A DNA stretch of 64,000 nt. Source: Dermacentor variabilis. Taxonomy: Eukaryota > Arthropoda > Arachnida > Ixodida > Ixodidae. Below, piece after piece: positions 1 through 12,749 of the stretch. A program made the position numbers and the translations under genes. The stretch spans positions 198,872,258 through 198,936,257 of the forward strand of contig NC_134568.1 in assembly GCF_050947875.1 (NCBI RefSeq). The letters run 5' to 3'. The stretch's first letter is position 1. Each line of letters opens with the position of its first letter. The notes under the pieces were generated by a model. That model was not told the origin of the DNA and did not search any database. It was given only the letters and a program-made list of their open reading frames with translations.

Positions 1-180
1 GTCCCGAAATCGTCCGTCCGTGTCTAACGCCTTCTCCTTATGTACGCGTCCTTTGTGTTTCGCTGGTGCCCCCCTTCTTCAAGTTGGTGAAATCGAAACT
101 TACACGTTAACTTTCACGGTAGCAAAAAACACTGTATCATTGACTTCATCCGAGCATCGCATTAACGAACAGTTATTTGT

Positions 181-300
181 GTCGCCTTGGGGAAAACCAT
201 CAATCCGTATTGTGACTATTGCGGTTGTTTAGTAGAACAGTAGAGCATGCTTTATTAGAATGCTCAACTTACAGAGGTGAAATACTATCAATGACAAATG
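181..300 (+). pseudogene. LINE C-terminal zinc-motif fragment
   Basis: The translation reads N-P-Y-C-D-Y-C-G-C (202-228) and then, after a one-base frame change near 240, V-E-H-A-L-L-E-C (240-263). This C-x2-C...H-x4-C pattern is the cysteine/histidine motif found at the C-terminus of many arthropod non-LTR retrotransposon polyproteins, downstream of the reverse transcriptase. Nothing of the reverse transcriptase is visible because the window begins just upstream. A related motif lies on the minus strand at 38858-39003. It is a dead fragment, and the exact LINE clade cannot be decided from so little. Confidence 0.5.
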
Positions 301-319
301 GATGCTGTTGAATGGAATT

Positions 320-474
320 CTGGGATTTTACACGCCCAAACCCCGATTTGATTATGAGGCACGCTGTAGTGAGGGACCCTGGCTTAATTTTGACCACCCG
401 GGAATACTTAACGTGCCCCCAGTGCGCGGGACACGGGCGTTTTTGTATTTCGCCCCCGATCGAAATGGATGCCG
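320..474 (-). repeat. Ruka-type SINE, body only
   Basis: The stretch from the GGGATTTTACACGCC end through GAGGCACGCTGTAGTG and ACACGGGCGT to TTTCGCCCCCGATCGAAATG matches the tRNA-unrelated body of the tick SINE seen better preserved at 35751 and 55785. The tRNA-like head with its A and B boxes is absent, so the copy is truncated at the element's 5' end. Open frames over this stretch are shadows of the SINE. Confidence 0.75.
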
Positions 475-1437
475 TTTGTCAGACACCACTATCACTGAGA
501 GGCGTGCATGTGACACATCCAGCTGTGACGAGACACTCACGACTGTTATCTGTGTCTACCTGCGCTATATTGTCGAGAGGCAAGCGACCTTCTCTGGAGC
601 TTTTCATTCATGCATTGCCAGTACTGAAATAGCTGAGATGTGTCACCTCATATGCAAAGTCACATGATCTTGCTGTAATTTTAGCAGTGGCAGCACTGTT
701 GGTGCAGTTTTCGACGTGGGTCGTGGGGGCGCAGGCAGGTTAGTAATACATTCGAAAACGTTTGAAAAGTTTTGTGGCCATCAAAAAGCTATACTCGAGG
801 GTGAGAGATCTATATAGTAATATCACCGAAATGAAGAAGCGTTTCCTAGCTAGGCGGTCACTTCTGACCACAATGGTCTGTAAATTGAAGTATATACGGT
901 AGGAATGACCTATGTCTCCTGAGGTCTGCTTCCACAATGTGTGTGTGTTTTTTGTTTTAATTATAACTAATTACTTGTGGCATGAAGCAAAGCATACGTG
1001 TTTTTTCTTCAGTCTTTTCGTGCAGCTCAGGACTATCGTCTAGCTTTATGCGACAGCTTCTTTGCCCTTTAAACCGCTTTCGGTGGTCACCATTGGTTTG
1101 GAATGCCGTTTCTAAGCTAAGACCAGATGACTGGCCGAGACCTGGTGAGGGCGTAACGAAGGACTGTGAAGAGCAAAATATACGCGGCGTAACGGTCGCG
1201 AGGCCGACAAATCACCTTATATAAATCCATCTCTAGTGGCCGGCCCTACAGATGTGCCGGCGGCCGGTTTTGTTCTCTGCGGAATTGCGCAATAAAGCAA
1301 CAAATGGTATCTTAATATCTTAGTTTCAACAAATATCCGCCTTCAACCACATGCTTAATTTCGTAAGGTGAAGCTTGCTTTGCCTTCCTCCACAGGGTTT
1401 GTATTGTATGTGCTCGGTCGGTTTCTCGCCGTGTAAA
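475..1437. other. no recognised feature
   Basis: I see no coding, RNA or mobile-element signal here. Open frames are short and lack recognisable motifs. Confidence 0.5.
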
Positions 1438-1630
1438 GTGGGCCAACCCCGAAGGCAGTGTAAATGTTAACTGGGCTGTTCCCTGACATGGTATAATAAA
1501 AACTGGGCTTATTCCGGATATTATGAAATCAAAACTGGACCGATCCCGGAGGCAGTGCAACAGTAAACTGGGCCAACCCAGGTGTTGGCGTACTCAAAAG
1601 TTGCCAATCCTGGAGACATGGTTGCGTGGG
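1438..1630 (+). repeat. decayed 32-33 bp minisatellite
   Basis: Five to six diverged tandem units start at about 1438, 1471, 1503, 1535, 1568 and 1600. Each begins with CTGGGC or a variant, followed by a CC-rich step, sometimes GGAGGCAGTG, and an A-rich end. The period is 32-33 bp. Unit-to-unit identity is low, so this is an old array. Confidence 0.6.
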
Positions 1631-2677
1631 CCATATGGGCCGAGTGGTGGGCGCCTCCACAGTGTCTTGGATGAGAGAGCGTATAGGCAAGGCGTGAGCA
1701 TATAAAACCCGCATTGTGGGAGCGTGTGGCATTTTGCGCCTGGTTTCAGGGAACAGAAGTTCATTCGCAAGCCGGAGTCACCACTCGGGACGAAAATGAC
1801 CCGCAAAATATAGCTAAAGTGTGCAGCATCATCGCACGCTCCTTTCCCATAAAGTGGAATTCAATTTAAACTCCCCGATTTAATATGAGTCGTGCGATAT
1901 TCTCCCCCATCTGTTCATTGTCTTCGATTTGATCGCTGTAACTAAATACGCTCTCACCACGAAAGCCAAGTAGAAACGTCTTGCCGGGCTGGCACTTATT
2001 CTCTATGCTACAAAACACGGTGCAGAACACGAAAAGTTACGTGCGCCTTACCACGAAGTCAAGCAACAACAAAAGTCTTGTGTGATGGAAGAAGAACTTA
2101 AGCAATTGCTTGCGGCGTAATTGGAATTAAAATAGAATTGCCCGCACCATGTGTCTATTTGTATAGCATTTAATTGAAAAGTGTCAACAAAGCTTCCCTT
2201 GACGTTGATTCCAACAAGTGCACTGGATCGACCATATTCCTGCCTTGCTATCGCTGTCAGGGAGTTTCCCTTCGGGCAAAGCACTTACAGCACTATAGCA
2301 CTACGTACTATAATTTTTGTATGCATAAATTTACGGCGATTTTTCGTAATTATTCTTAGGTTGTGCAAACGAACATAAACCGGCTCAAAGCGGTTCGAAC
2401 ATTTCTTTTTGCCTTCAGAGATGAGCCGTAACTGAACCGTTTTTGATGAACGAGAACGGGAAGGAGAAACATTTGGTTCGACATTTTGGCGCCAGACTGT
2501 TGAACTTCCTCCATGCATAGGTGGTCAGGCAGATGCCGGCAGAAATCCCTACTTTTGACAAAGTAGCTCTCTCTGCTCTTGTGAGTACACCGCTCTCGCG
2601 CTCTATAGGCAAGTGTGCCGGAGACTGCATACTGCTCCCGAAGGGCCCTTTTTCTCATGTTCTTGTTGTTTTTTTAA
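1631..2677. other. no recognised feature
   Basis: No supported gene or repeat. Short open frames on both strands have no family motif. Confidence 0.45.
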
Positions 2678-3570
2678 AGATGCACTGATCACATAGACTT
2701 TCTTGCAGGAAAACTTGCGCAAGTCGCTGGAATACTGTTCAGTTTAAAACCGCTGCCACGCAAAGCCAAACTTCTCTTATACAGTGCTCTCTTCTTGAGT
2801 CACATACGCTACTGCTGTCTGGTGTGGAGTACGACATCTGCTGCCAACTTAAATAGATTATTCCTGCTTCACAAAAAGGTAATTCGTACTATCTGTAATG
2901 CTCCAGCAGGTGCACCGACTGTACCTCTCTTCAAACAGCTGAAATCGCTCGCGCTGCACTCGCTGTCAGAATTCAGGCTGTCATTAGCCTATCGTAAAGA
3001 CGAGAAACGAAACCAGTCATACATTACGTCCTTAACGCAGTTAGTTAGAAACAACAGAATACAGCACACGATCACCCGAACAATGGCATGTGCCCCATCC
3101 TCGAACCAACTACGCTTTTCAAATACTATACATCATCGCTTACCACGCTTGTTAAAGACACTCATGCGCAATAGCATGGATGCCCCTTCTTATACTGTTT
3201 TGCGTTTGTATGAGTTCTTCAGCGAAATTTGATCATGATTGAATTTGCTGTTTCATGATGCTTTTTGAAATTGCAAAAGTTGCAATTTGCTGCTTTTTTC
3301 TCATGTCTAAACTGCGGATTGTTTGATCTTTTGTAGTGTTATTTATATTGAAATTTTCTTTTTTCCTGGAACAAGTTGAAGCCAATATTGTATCGTATTG
3401 TAATGTATTGTTTGTGTTGTCGGTCCTGAATCAGTGCCTGTGCTTGCCGCTGATGCCCTCAGACTGGGTTCTAAGGTCCGTCGAGTAGTTGCGTGCAACT
3501 TTTTTCTCAAATCCCCCATAAATTGCATGTTTATGGAAATAAAGGCAATTCAGTTCAATTCATATAATTC
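2678..3570 (+). mobile_element. 5'-truncated LINE (jockey/CR1-type) with RT C-terminus and 3' tail
   Basis: An open frame from 2678 to the stop at 3232 encodes the end of a non-LTR reverse transcriptase. It shows the conserved thumb-region pattern: H-I-D-F-L-A-G-K-L, then L-L-Y-S-A-L-F-L-S-H-I-R-Y, V-W, and I-R-T-I-C-N-A-P. A stop at 2675-2677 closes the frame upstream and no fingers/palm motifs are found, so the copy is 5'-truncated, as is usual for target-primed insertion. After the stop, about 330 bp of AT-rich 3' UTR ends in AATAAAGGCAATTCAGTTCAA, a short TTCAA-like tail. The remaining frame is intact for about 180 codons, so the insertion may be fairly young. CR1/L2 versus jockey is not resolved by eye. 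Confidence 0.8.
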
Positions 3571-5301
3571 TTCTCGTCACTTGTCTATTGCCTGGAAAGG
3601 GCTACGCTTACAAACTGTTACTGCACATTCATCAGTTACAGTGGCCGTTACCAACGGCTGCTCACACGCGTGTTTGGTTTTGCCTAGCGCAGCCATACTA
3701 TTTTAAACACTTTACGTTGCATTAGCGACATCCAATTTCATGTGCGCGCAACTTACCGCCTTTTTTTTTTTCCACTGCTCCTTTCTGTTTTCTCCGAAGG
3801 TCAACAAATTAGGCTGACGCATGCGAGTGACATCACGCGAAAGCTGAATCTGCGACCCGACATCTTACCACCTGTTGACCTCGCAACGAAAAGGACAGTA
3901 TGTCTCAACTTCCTATGCGGCGCCTTCTGTGCTTCCGCGCCTGCATGCCTCGACAACGCGTGTATGGCCGTTGAGCGCACATGTCGCAGCGCGCGCGCGA
4001 CGTGCGGTCCCGCTCTCGTGTACAGAACTCGCGGAGCCCGCCACGTGGCACGAGTCTAAAGATGCGTGAAGAGGGCAGAGTAAAAGACAATCATTCCTGC
4101 TGGCGGCATAGAAGCAGTGCTTCCTAAGAGATAAGTAACAGGCGCAAGTGGGGAGAAAGGGAAGTCACAAAGGGCGAAGGATGCCGCGTGCGCGCCATAG
4201 CCGTGCTTCTGTACACGCCCGTGCCGAGCGACCACCGCAAAGAGCAGCGCCGAGCAGTGCGCAAAAAGAGGAGCCCCTTCGGCGCCAGGCGTATCGCGTT
4301 GCTGACTGGGCAGGACGAGCGCTTGCCGCGTGAGTCGCGCGTCCCGTGTCGCGACTTCGCACGTGCGGCCGTCAGTGACGCGGTCGGTTGCTCCGTTGGA
4401 AGCCGTCGTTGCATTTCTAGCTCGAGGGAGTGTCACGACGCATGAAGACAGCCCAGGATGTCGAGCCTGCGAGTGGCTATTCGGGGCACGGTTATATGTA
4501 TACGCGAGAGTCGGCAAGAGATCGCAAAGGAACACGTCGGGGCATCGCGAAGGGCGAGCGCTGCTGCACATCTCATAAAAACGCACTGGTGATTGAAACG
4601 CGCTACCGAAAAAGACATGCAACATGAAGAAGAAGGGGGGAAACAATAAGAAAGACGTATGCATGCATAAATGGGGACGAGGCAAACACTTTCAACTGTT
4701 TATTTTTCCCGATCACGCAACATATACATACATACTGTAAAAAGGAAGCATCAGGGAAAGACCGAACGGGAGGAGAAAGAGAAAGGAGAGGCAGATTACA
4801 GATCACGCTCTGGAGGACTGTCTCCTTCCGTTATTACAATGGTGCAGTCAACATTCTATATTATCATGTCCATGCACGACGCGAGGAAAGAATCTGAATG
4901 AAAAAAAAAACGAAAAAAAACCAACAACAACAAAGGAAAGCAAGAGAGAGCAGGTCAAGACAAACCCGTTCCACGTTACCGCTCACCTTCGGTGTTCGTG
5001 ACGCCTATATTTCTTTCGCTCTAAGAACAAAAGTGACTACATCCACGAAACGCAATCGAAGGTGCTCTGACGCATATGTCAGCATTTATCTGACAAATGG
5101 TAACGACTTCAACAATTTCTTTTGCTGTTCAATATCTTTAAATGTGCTGCGATGTTTGTGCTATCTAACTTTGATTGGCTGCGGCTGTTTCGAGCTGCGC
5201 CAATAGGCAGCTGGGAAAATCCCAATGCGAGTCGACCATTTACGATAACGCGCCAGAGACTCATGTGTCGAGCTAGATCTAGCAAACATAATAGGAAAAG
5301 C
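3571..5301. other. GC-rich stretch without recognised gene
   Basis: About 3940-4460 is GC- and CpG-rich and has overlapping open frames on both strands, including a 209-codon frame on the minus strand. None has a domain, and overlapping frames are expected by chance in such base composition. The rest is mixed and unremarkable. Confidence 0.4.

Positions 5302-5385
<84 letters not shown>
5302..5385. repeat. (TTGA)n microsatellite
   Basis: About 21 uninterrupted TTGA units. A second long array of the same motif is at 19853-19953. Confidence 0.98.
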
Positions 5386-5386
<1 letters not shown>

Positions 5387-8300
5387 CGGCGGTGGCGCTT
5401 AAATCACAGGCTCTTCGGTAGCGCATGATGTAAAGAACCTCCTGAATTTCCAGTCCTTTTCTTCAGTGGTCCTAGCTGCCTTCCACCTATACGTTACCAC
5501 TAGGGCCACGGCCGGTCATGTCCGGTGGATGGTAAGAGAAGAATAGAACAGAGTGAAAGGAATCCTACATTATACCGGCACTAGTTTCCCGTACTTTCAC
5601 CACTTTGTAGAAAACAAAAATGGTTTCCCATTTTGATGGCGACCTCCCAAAGCAGTGCGTCTCGACCTTGTATGAAAACAATGCGGAATGCAAATGTCCG
5701 TTTGCCAGCTTGCATATCTGGAATCATACAGACGTATAAAGGACTTCCTGCTGTTGCATCACATAGTTAATTGCGCATAAATTCTTGAAAACATGACAGG
5801 ATAGCCTGCGCAATAAAGCACGCACATCAATGCACGTAAATCAATGCACGCAAAGCAATGCGCAAATCAAGTTTGATGTATTATACCTACTGTGGCAGAG
5901 TGAGCTCTCTCAAACGGGATCACAAATCAAACAAACGTACTACCAAATTATGCCTTTCTAAACGACGAGCCAGAGGCTAATTTTGCCTCGGATTGCGTGA
6001 TGCGTGGTGCGACAACAGCGCCATCTATGCAGGCAACCCATGCATGATCGAGTAATGGCTTCTTTTCTCTGCGCAATGATCGCGAAGGTGAGGTGAGTTG
6101 GTAGTACAGTTGCAAAAATGTAAGTGATAGTGGTGTTATATGTTCGCGTTACATCTGGTTTTAGCAAGCGACACCCAACGCTGATCGATCTGAAAGTCAT
6201 TTCACGTGAAAATTATGTACGTGAATGTCTTTGCACGATGGTTTGTCCTCTCCTGCGACAATTTGTGGCTGCATTACGGCGTTTTGCTGCATGCACGTTC
6301 TCATCTTTTTTTCTTGCAGGACATTGACGCTGGATCGAAGCACGCCTGTGCGCTGACTGGGGGGAATTAGCGTCAGCCGATTATGGAAATATCGCACTCA
6401 GTGGACTGAGTGAGCCGATACCGAGCCAGCGCGCAAAGAACTCCGCTGCAGGCGGAATCTCTCAACGTCTCTGCAGTCCTCGGTCTGGAACAGCACGTCA
6501 TTCCGCGAGCACACTAGCGCACCAAATACGTGCAGCCAGTTTGCGCCCGAAGAAAAGCGACTCCAGAGACCGTTTTAAGCCGTGGCGCGTGTCGCCTCGG
6601 TGGTCTACGCGCAGGGGGACAGTGGGCGGACAAGCGGTGCAAACACCAGCCTCGCCCTCATAACAACGGGGCGCAACGAGAATTTCATTTCCGATCAGCG
6701 CCGCCTGGATTCCATGAACGCCCGCCTGCACACATGGCCGCCACGTTCCCGAACCACCGTTGCCGTCGCCATGTTTATGGCGGCCCGCGGGGGGCGGACG
6801 GCGGGCGCGCACAGCAAGCACCACCGGCCGTGCGGCTGTCGCGCTTGTGTTGTTCCGACCGGATTTATTGCGTAAACAAACCACCGTGCCGAAGGAGGAG
6901 GATGTCAGCAATGAGCGCTGCAGCGAGAAGGAAAAACGGACAAGAAAATGCCAGCTCTTACCACGATTCTCCTCTCCCTCTGCTGTCTCATCTAGATCAC
7001 TGGTTGCCTTTGTCAGCGCCTTCCGACAACGCGCAGCCGCTTTTTAACCCCGGTAGCTGCTTGGAAGACGCTGCAATTTCACTTCACTATGCGCGGCCTT
7101 ATCTCGAAGCGGCTAATGACCCCGAGCGTTTGTCACGCCCACACAACCTCCGCAAAACTGTGCTGGAATGATATAAGCGCGATATTTGTGCTACACTGAT
7201 GTTACTGGCGTACGATCGATCCGACATACCCCGTATCAGCCAGGGATCCAAAATGGCGTAATCCTTAATGTGGTCGGAAACGCTCGAACGCCACGCGCAC
7301 GCCACGCGTACGACGGCGCGAGAGGAGTTGAATGAAACGCGCGTGTGTCACGACGTCTTGTTCAGTGATGCTCGCGCATTGATGTCGTTCCTCCCGTTCT
7401 CTTGTCCCGGCTCGTCAAAACAAGAGCGTGAGCGCGGAAAAGAAAAACACTGGAAGCGGGCTGCTTTAAATATTTGGATTTTGCCCGTCACTGAGCGCGA
7501 GCACGTGCAGCCACGTGCCGATGCGCTGCACATGATACCCCGCGAACGCACGGCGCTCTGCCGAGATGCCATCTGTGGTTCTTCCTCCGCCAGCCTGTCG
7601 GTAAACAGGCCTGCCGCGGCACAGCCATTGTTCATGCAGCAAGGGCGCCTGGCGCTGCCTTGCGTGTGCCTGCTCTTCGATCTGCAGCGGAGCGTTGGGC
7701 ACCGGCCGCACCCGCCGGCGCCGTCACACGCGAATCCCCTCAGCCGAGGCACGCGACATGATAGAGAAGCGGGTTCAAAAGGCTAAGCAGGGGTCGTCAC
7801 AGGCCGGACGAGTGGTAGCCCTTACTTTTCTCTATCTATCTCTTTTCTTTTTCTTTTTTCAGCGTGTGCGTACATGAAAATTCGGGGATTTGGGTCGATC
7901 GATTGCTGGACGTGACTGCGCGACATCTCCCTCCCTCTCTCTCTCTCTCTGGTTTTCCGTGAACGGCGGAGGGAGGAAAGGCATAAAAGGAGAGGGGCGG
8001 GGGGCATGCATAGCATAATTTTCGCATAGTGATATCCATAGCAATGGGGTTTCTTCGTATGCCGAGACTAGCCTCCTCTCCCCAACAATACCGGGTATTT
8101 TGAGGTAAGCGATTAAAAAAAAAACCGCAAAATAACGTACTGATATTAGGAGTTTGTTCTTTCGCAACATGTCTTTCGCGGCGGTAGTCATGATATAGGA
8201 TAGATGTATTGATCACCTATGAATATGCTAATGAATTATAATTCACTCAATAACAGTTTAATTAACAACTTTAGAGAACACCAGAACTATATTCATTTAA

Positions 8301-9855
8301 GCTATAGTTAGTAAAATCTCAAAATGATGGACTTTTTTTCACTATAATACCAAGAACATCAATGCATGTTCCGTAGGTTTTGAGGGCGTATTTTTCAATA
8401 TCACTGTTAGGTACACGATTTCTGTCGAAGGGATATACTTTACGTAATCGCTGGTTTCAATTCTTTTCAATTCTGCAATTGCCATGTGCTTCCTAAAGTT
8501 TTAATTAAGATAGTTAGTAAATTGTAGCTGAATAGTCCATAGTCCATTCATTTGTGATTTCATATAGGTCTATCGTCCGTCGCTACTACTTAAGAATTGT
8601 ATCTTAATCTAATAGTCTATTAATCCGCGTTTTGTAATCGCTTTTAGCTGACGGATTGCAGAAACCAGGAAATATGAGCATAAGGACTTCTGCCCGGCAC
8701 GGAGACTCATCTCATCTATTAAATGAAAAAAATAACTGAGCTGAAAGAAAAGAACTGTCTGGAGCTTACTACCGCCCTATCATCCTATGCAGTACGACGC
8801 TTTTTCTTCGGTGTAGCTCAAAACAGGGTGCCTAATATGCGAAGATCTTTTTTCCAAAGGGCTGTGGAAAGTGATGAACAGTGTGATGTAGACTTCTACC
8901 GGAACGTAAGGGTTCTGTGAAGCATCCTCGTCACGCTTCCAGCGAGTGCAGCGATCGACAGCTGAGTTCTCTTGCACCCAGTGACGAGATCATGACAGCC
9001 TGGAACCATATTTATTTTGTTAATTCCTCTAATATTGTGGTCGCCAATTCTCACTAGAGTAACTGCTACTTTATTGCTAACGTAATTGCTAGGCAGTCTG
9101 TTGCCCCTGTTCCCTCGAATACCTCCTAGTATACGGTTCTCTTATTTTCATTCCTTAGTAAGCTGTAGATAAATAGCCCATCCATCTGTGCTTATCACAT
9201 AGACACTGCCGTCTAGTGGTGCCTGTAAGTGTCTGCAACTGTGATATCATACGTTTAAGACGGCCACGCTTATATTCTTAAAGACTAGAATTCGTCGTGA
9301 GGGACTTAAGGAATCAAAGACTAGCGTCGCCCCAGCAGTAGGCGACGCTAGTTATATCGCTCTTCTCTGACATGAAATCATGTATAAGAGCACTAAATTT
9401 CTAAAAGCCAAAGAAAGAAAGGAAGACGCGGAGGCAACTTGTAAAGTTCACAGAAATACGTCACTGGGCAGGTTATTGTACAACTGACCTCATGAATGCG
9501 CCACTCTATAAACACATCACTCGAGAACATGAAAACAAGATCCACATGACCGTCACATCGCAAACCCATTGTTCCTATACGTATACGGACAAGCACAGCT
9601 CTTTTTCTTAAATGAAATAAGCACTGAATGTAAACTTGATTTCCTTGAAGCAAATGCAACCACTGCCTCTAAGGCCCAAAACTGTCAAAACCTGGTCTAC
9701 GAGCGAAACGAATACTTGCGAAACTGCGTGCACACTTCATTTTCTTCCATTGCTTCCATTGTAAATATCACTTCTTTCATATGTATACGAACGCTGCATG
9801 CCAGGTGTCCGGGGCACGTGCTAGGGCGCACTGCTGCTTGCTGCTTGCTATATGA
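5386..9855. other. no recognised gene; GC-rich then AT-rich
   Basis: 6480-7180 and 7260-7790 are GC- and CpG-rich with overlapping open frames on both strands but no recognisable domain. 7926-7951 is CT-rich. 8000-9850 is AT-rich and featureless. A weak resemblance between about 8516-8605 and 9158-9230 may be an old repeat. Promoters or untranslated exons in the GC-rich parts cannot be excluded. Confidence 0.4.
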
Positions 9856-11729
9856 TCATCACCACCATCATCATCATCATCATCATCATGATTACGCCCA
9901 CTGCAGGGCAAAGGCCTCTCCCATACTTCTCCAACTACCCCGGTCATGTACTAATTCTAACCATGTTGTCCCTGCAAACTTCTTAAACTCATCCACCCAC
10001 CTAACTTTCTGCCGCCCTCTGCTACGCTTCCATTCCCTTGGAATCCACTCCGTAGCTCTTAATGACCATCGGTTATCTTCCCTCCTCATTACATGTCCTG
10101 CCCATGCCCATTTCTTTTTCTTGATTTCAACTAAGAAGTCATTAACTCGCGTTTATTCCCTCACCCAATCTGCTCTTTTCTTATCCCTTAATGTTACACC
10201 CATCATTCTTCTTTCCATAGCTCGTTGCATCATCCTCAATTTAAGTAGAACCCTTTTCGTAAGCCTCCAGGTTACTGCCCCATAGGTGAGTACTGGTAAG
10301 ACACAGCTGTTATATACTTTCTTCTTGAGGGATAATGGCAACCTGCTGTTCATGATCTGAGAATGCCTGCCAAACGCACCCCAGCCCATTCTTATTCTTC
10401 TGATTATTTCAGTCTCATGATCCAGATCCGCAGTCACTACCTGTTTTAAGTAGATGTATTCCCTTACCACTTCCAGTGCCTCACTACCTATCGTAAACTG
10501 CTGTTCTCTTCCGAGACTGTTAAACATTACTTTAGTTTTCTGAAGATTAATTTTTAGACCCACCCTTCTGCTTTGCCTCTCCAGGTCAGTGAGCATGCAT
10601 TGCAATTGGTCCCTTGAGTTACTAAGCAAGGCTATATCATCCGCGAATCGCAAGTTACTAAGGTATTCTCCATTAACTCTTATCCCCAATTCTTCCCAAT
10701 CCAGGTCTCTGAATACCTCCTGTAAACACGCTGTGGATAGCATTGGAGAGATCGTATCTCCCTGCCTGACGCCTTTCTTTATTGGGATTTTGTTGCTTTC
10801 TTTATGGAGGACTACGGTGGCTGTGGAGCCGCTATATATATCGTTCAGTATTTTTTTACATACGGCTCGTCTATACCCTGATTCCGCAATGCCTCCATGA
10901 CTGCTGAGGTTTCGACTGAATCAAACGCTTTCTCGTAATCAATGAAAGCTATATATGAGGGTTGGTTATATTCCGCACATTTCTCTATCACCTGATTGAT
11001 AGTGTGAATATGGTCTATTGTTCAGTAGCATTTACGGAATCCTGCCTGGTCCTTTGGTTGACGGAAGTCTAAGGTGTTCCTGATTCTATTTGCCATTACC
11101 TTAGTAAATACTTTGTAGGCAACGGACAGTAAGCTGATCTGTCTATAATTTTTCAAGTCTTTGGCGTCCCCTTTCTTATGGATTAGGATTATGTTAGCGT
11201 TTTTCCAAGATTCCGGTACGCTCGAAGTCATGAGGCATTGCGTATACAGGGTGGCCAGTTTCTCTAGAACAATCTGCCCACCATCCTTCAACAAATCTGA
11301 TGTTACCTGATCCTCCCCAGCTGCCTTCCCCCTTTGCATAGCTCCCAAGGCGTTCTTTACTTCTTCCGGCGTTACTTGTGGGGTTTCAAGTTCCTCTAGA
11401 CTATTCTCTCTTCCATTATCGTCGTGGGTGCCACTGGTGCTGTATAAATCTCTATAGAACTCCTCAGCCACTTGAACGATCTCATCCATATTAGTAATGG
11501 TATTGCCGGCTTTGTCTCTTAACGCATACATCTGATTCTTGCCTATTCCTAGTTTCTTCTTCACTGCTTTTAGGCTTCCTCCGTTCCTGAGAGCATGTTC
11601 AATTCTATCCATATTATACTTCCTTATGTCAGCTGTCTTACGCTTGTTGATTAACTTAGAATGTTCTGCCAGTTCTATTCTAGCTGTAGGGTTAGAGGCT
11701 TTTATACATTGGCGTTTCTTGATCAGATC
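9856..11729 (-). mobile_element. RTE-type LINE, copy 1 (5'-truncated)
   Basis: Minus-strand non-LTR retrotransposon. The 3' end is a (ATG)n tail, seen on the plus strand as CATCATCAT at about 9856-9890. The 5' end is lost at about 11729, where a 15-bp tandem repeat begins. A second copy at 56741-58099 is close to identical over the shared part, which fixes the 3' boundary and shows where this copy is broken. The coding content is described in the overlapping pseudogene entry. Confidence 0.9.
9892..11729 (-). pseudogene. RTE-type reverse transcriptase, broken
   Basis: Reading leftwards the protein contains the finger motif [14 protein letters not shown], then L-K-N-Y-R-Q-I-S-L-L, the catalytic box F-A-D-D-I-A-L-L, the thumb L-K-I-N-L-Q-K-T-K, and a C-terminal region with V-R-W and a final Q-W-A stop at 9892. 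It would copy element RNA into DNA at the target. Three kinds of damage are visible against copy 2: a TGA where copy 2 has serine just after A-G-F-R-K-C-Y (near 11022), an expanded T run near 10850-10858 that shifts the frame, and further breaks near 10090-10150. The N-terminal endonuclease is missing. Family placement (RTE) is inferred from motif style. Confidence 0.88.
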
Positions 11730-11771
11730 TTGCTATATACTTGCTTGCTATATACTTGCTTGCTATATACT
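11730..11771 (+). repeat. 15-bp tandem repeat at the LINE 5' junction
   Basis: Nearly three units of TTGCTATATACTTGC directly abut the truncated 5' end of RTE copy 1. They may be target DNA or an insertion by-product. Confidence 0.85.
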
Positions 11772-11950
11772 TTGGGCTTGCTGTTTTTAAGAGGTAGCGA
11801 TTCGCGCCTAAACGTCCACGTAATCATTCGTCGCTTGCATCTAGCACGCGTTTGTTCCGTGCCGTAAGGCTCACAGCAATACGGCTGAATCCGGAATAAG
11901 TTCGGCATGTTCGACGCATGTGCACAAGTTGTGTGACAAGCTGGGGTACG

Positions 11951-12172
11951 CCCGCCGTGGTTGCTGAGTGGCTATGGTCGCGGGATCGAATCCCGGCCAC
12001 GGCGGCCGCATTTCGATGGGGGTGAAAGCACCGGCGTACTTAGATTTAGTTAAACTTAGATTTAGCTAACTTAGACGTTAAAGAACCCCAGGCGGTCCGG
12101 AGTGCCCTACTACGGTGTGCCTCACAATTGGATCGTGGTTTTGGCACGTAAATCCCCATAATTTTTTTTTTT
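11951..12172 (+). repeat. Ruka-type tRNA-derived SINE
   Basis: The head carries an A-box-like TGGTTGCTGAGTGG and a B-box-like GGGATCGAATCCC. GGCGGCCGCATTTCGATGG and the TTGGCACGTAAATCCCC end follow, with a T-rich tail. It contains short internal duplications (ACTTAGATTTAG twice) and lost bases, so it is decayed. The boxes would be an internal RNA polymerase III promoter. Confidence 0.85.
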
Positions 12173-12749
12173 AAGACAAGGCATCATCAACAAAATGCGG
12201 AAGCTTAGAGTATGCGAAGAGCCAGAGCATTGCAACCCCGTTCGCACGTCTGCTGAATACATCTGCGACATCTTCACGTGAGGACAAACAGGGAATGCAA
12301 GGATGCAACGACCACCGATGTCAGACTATCTGACGCAGCTTGTGTGCCGAGTAGTTTAAGTGATGTTTTCTGACGCACTTTATTCACGCACTAGTAAGCT
12401 GTACGACTTGCCTACGGTATACTACCTGATCGCCCATAGTCCATCAAGAACTCGCAAATCTGGGAGTTCGTTTCGTGTGCGCCATTGCCAGTTCAGGGTT
12501 CTATGATGCTTCTTATCGTTCGCCCGTTCAGTGGTGCCCTGCATACTACCGAAATCCGTTCAAGTGATGGACTGCAGACTGTTGGAAAATCTGCTTTAGC
12601 TGCCGTCGTACCGGTCACATTGCCACCGCCATTGTGACCACCATTGAGCGATTCTGACCATCTCTCGCCACTTATAATAGGTCCGAACAGAGTCCGCATC
12701 ATCTTCAGCCTCAATATGAACCGCAGCTGCCTAACGGCGACCCTATGTA
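12173..12749. other. no recognised feature
   Basis: Nothing supported between the SINE and the fold-back element. Confidence 0.45.

Noticed and set aside
4056..4685. 209-codon minus-strand frame as a membrane protein
   Set aside because: Overlapping frames on the other strand, GC-driven composition, no domain and no splice support.
9569..10285. 238-codon plus-strand open frame
   Set aside because: It covers the antisense of RTE copy 1 and its trinucleotide tail; no own domain.
11951..12172. tRNA gene
   Set aside because: The A and B boxes belong to a SINE head; no cloverleaf and the body is the shared SINE sequence.
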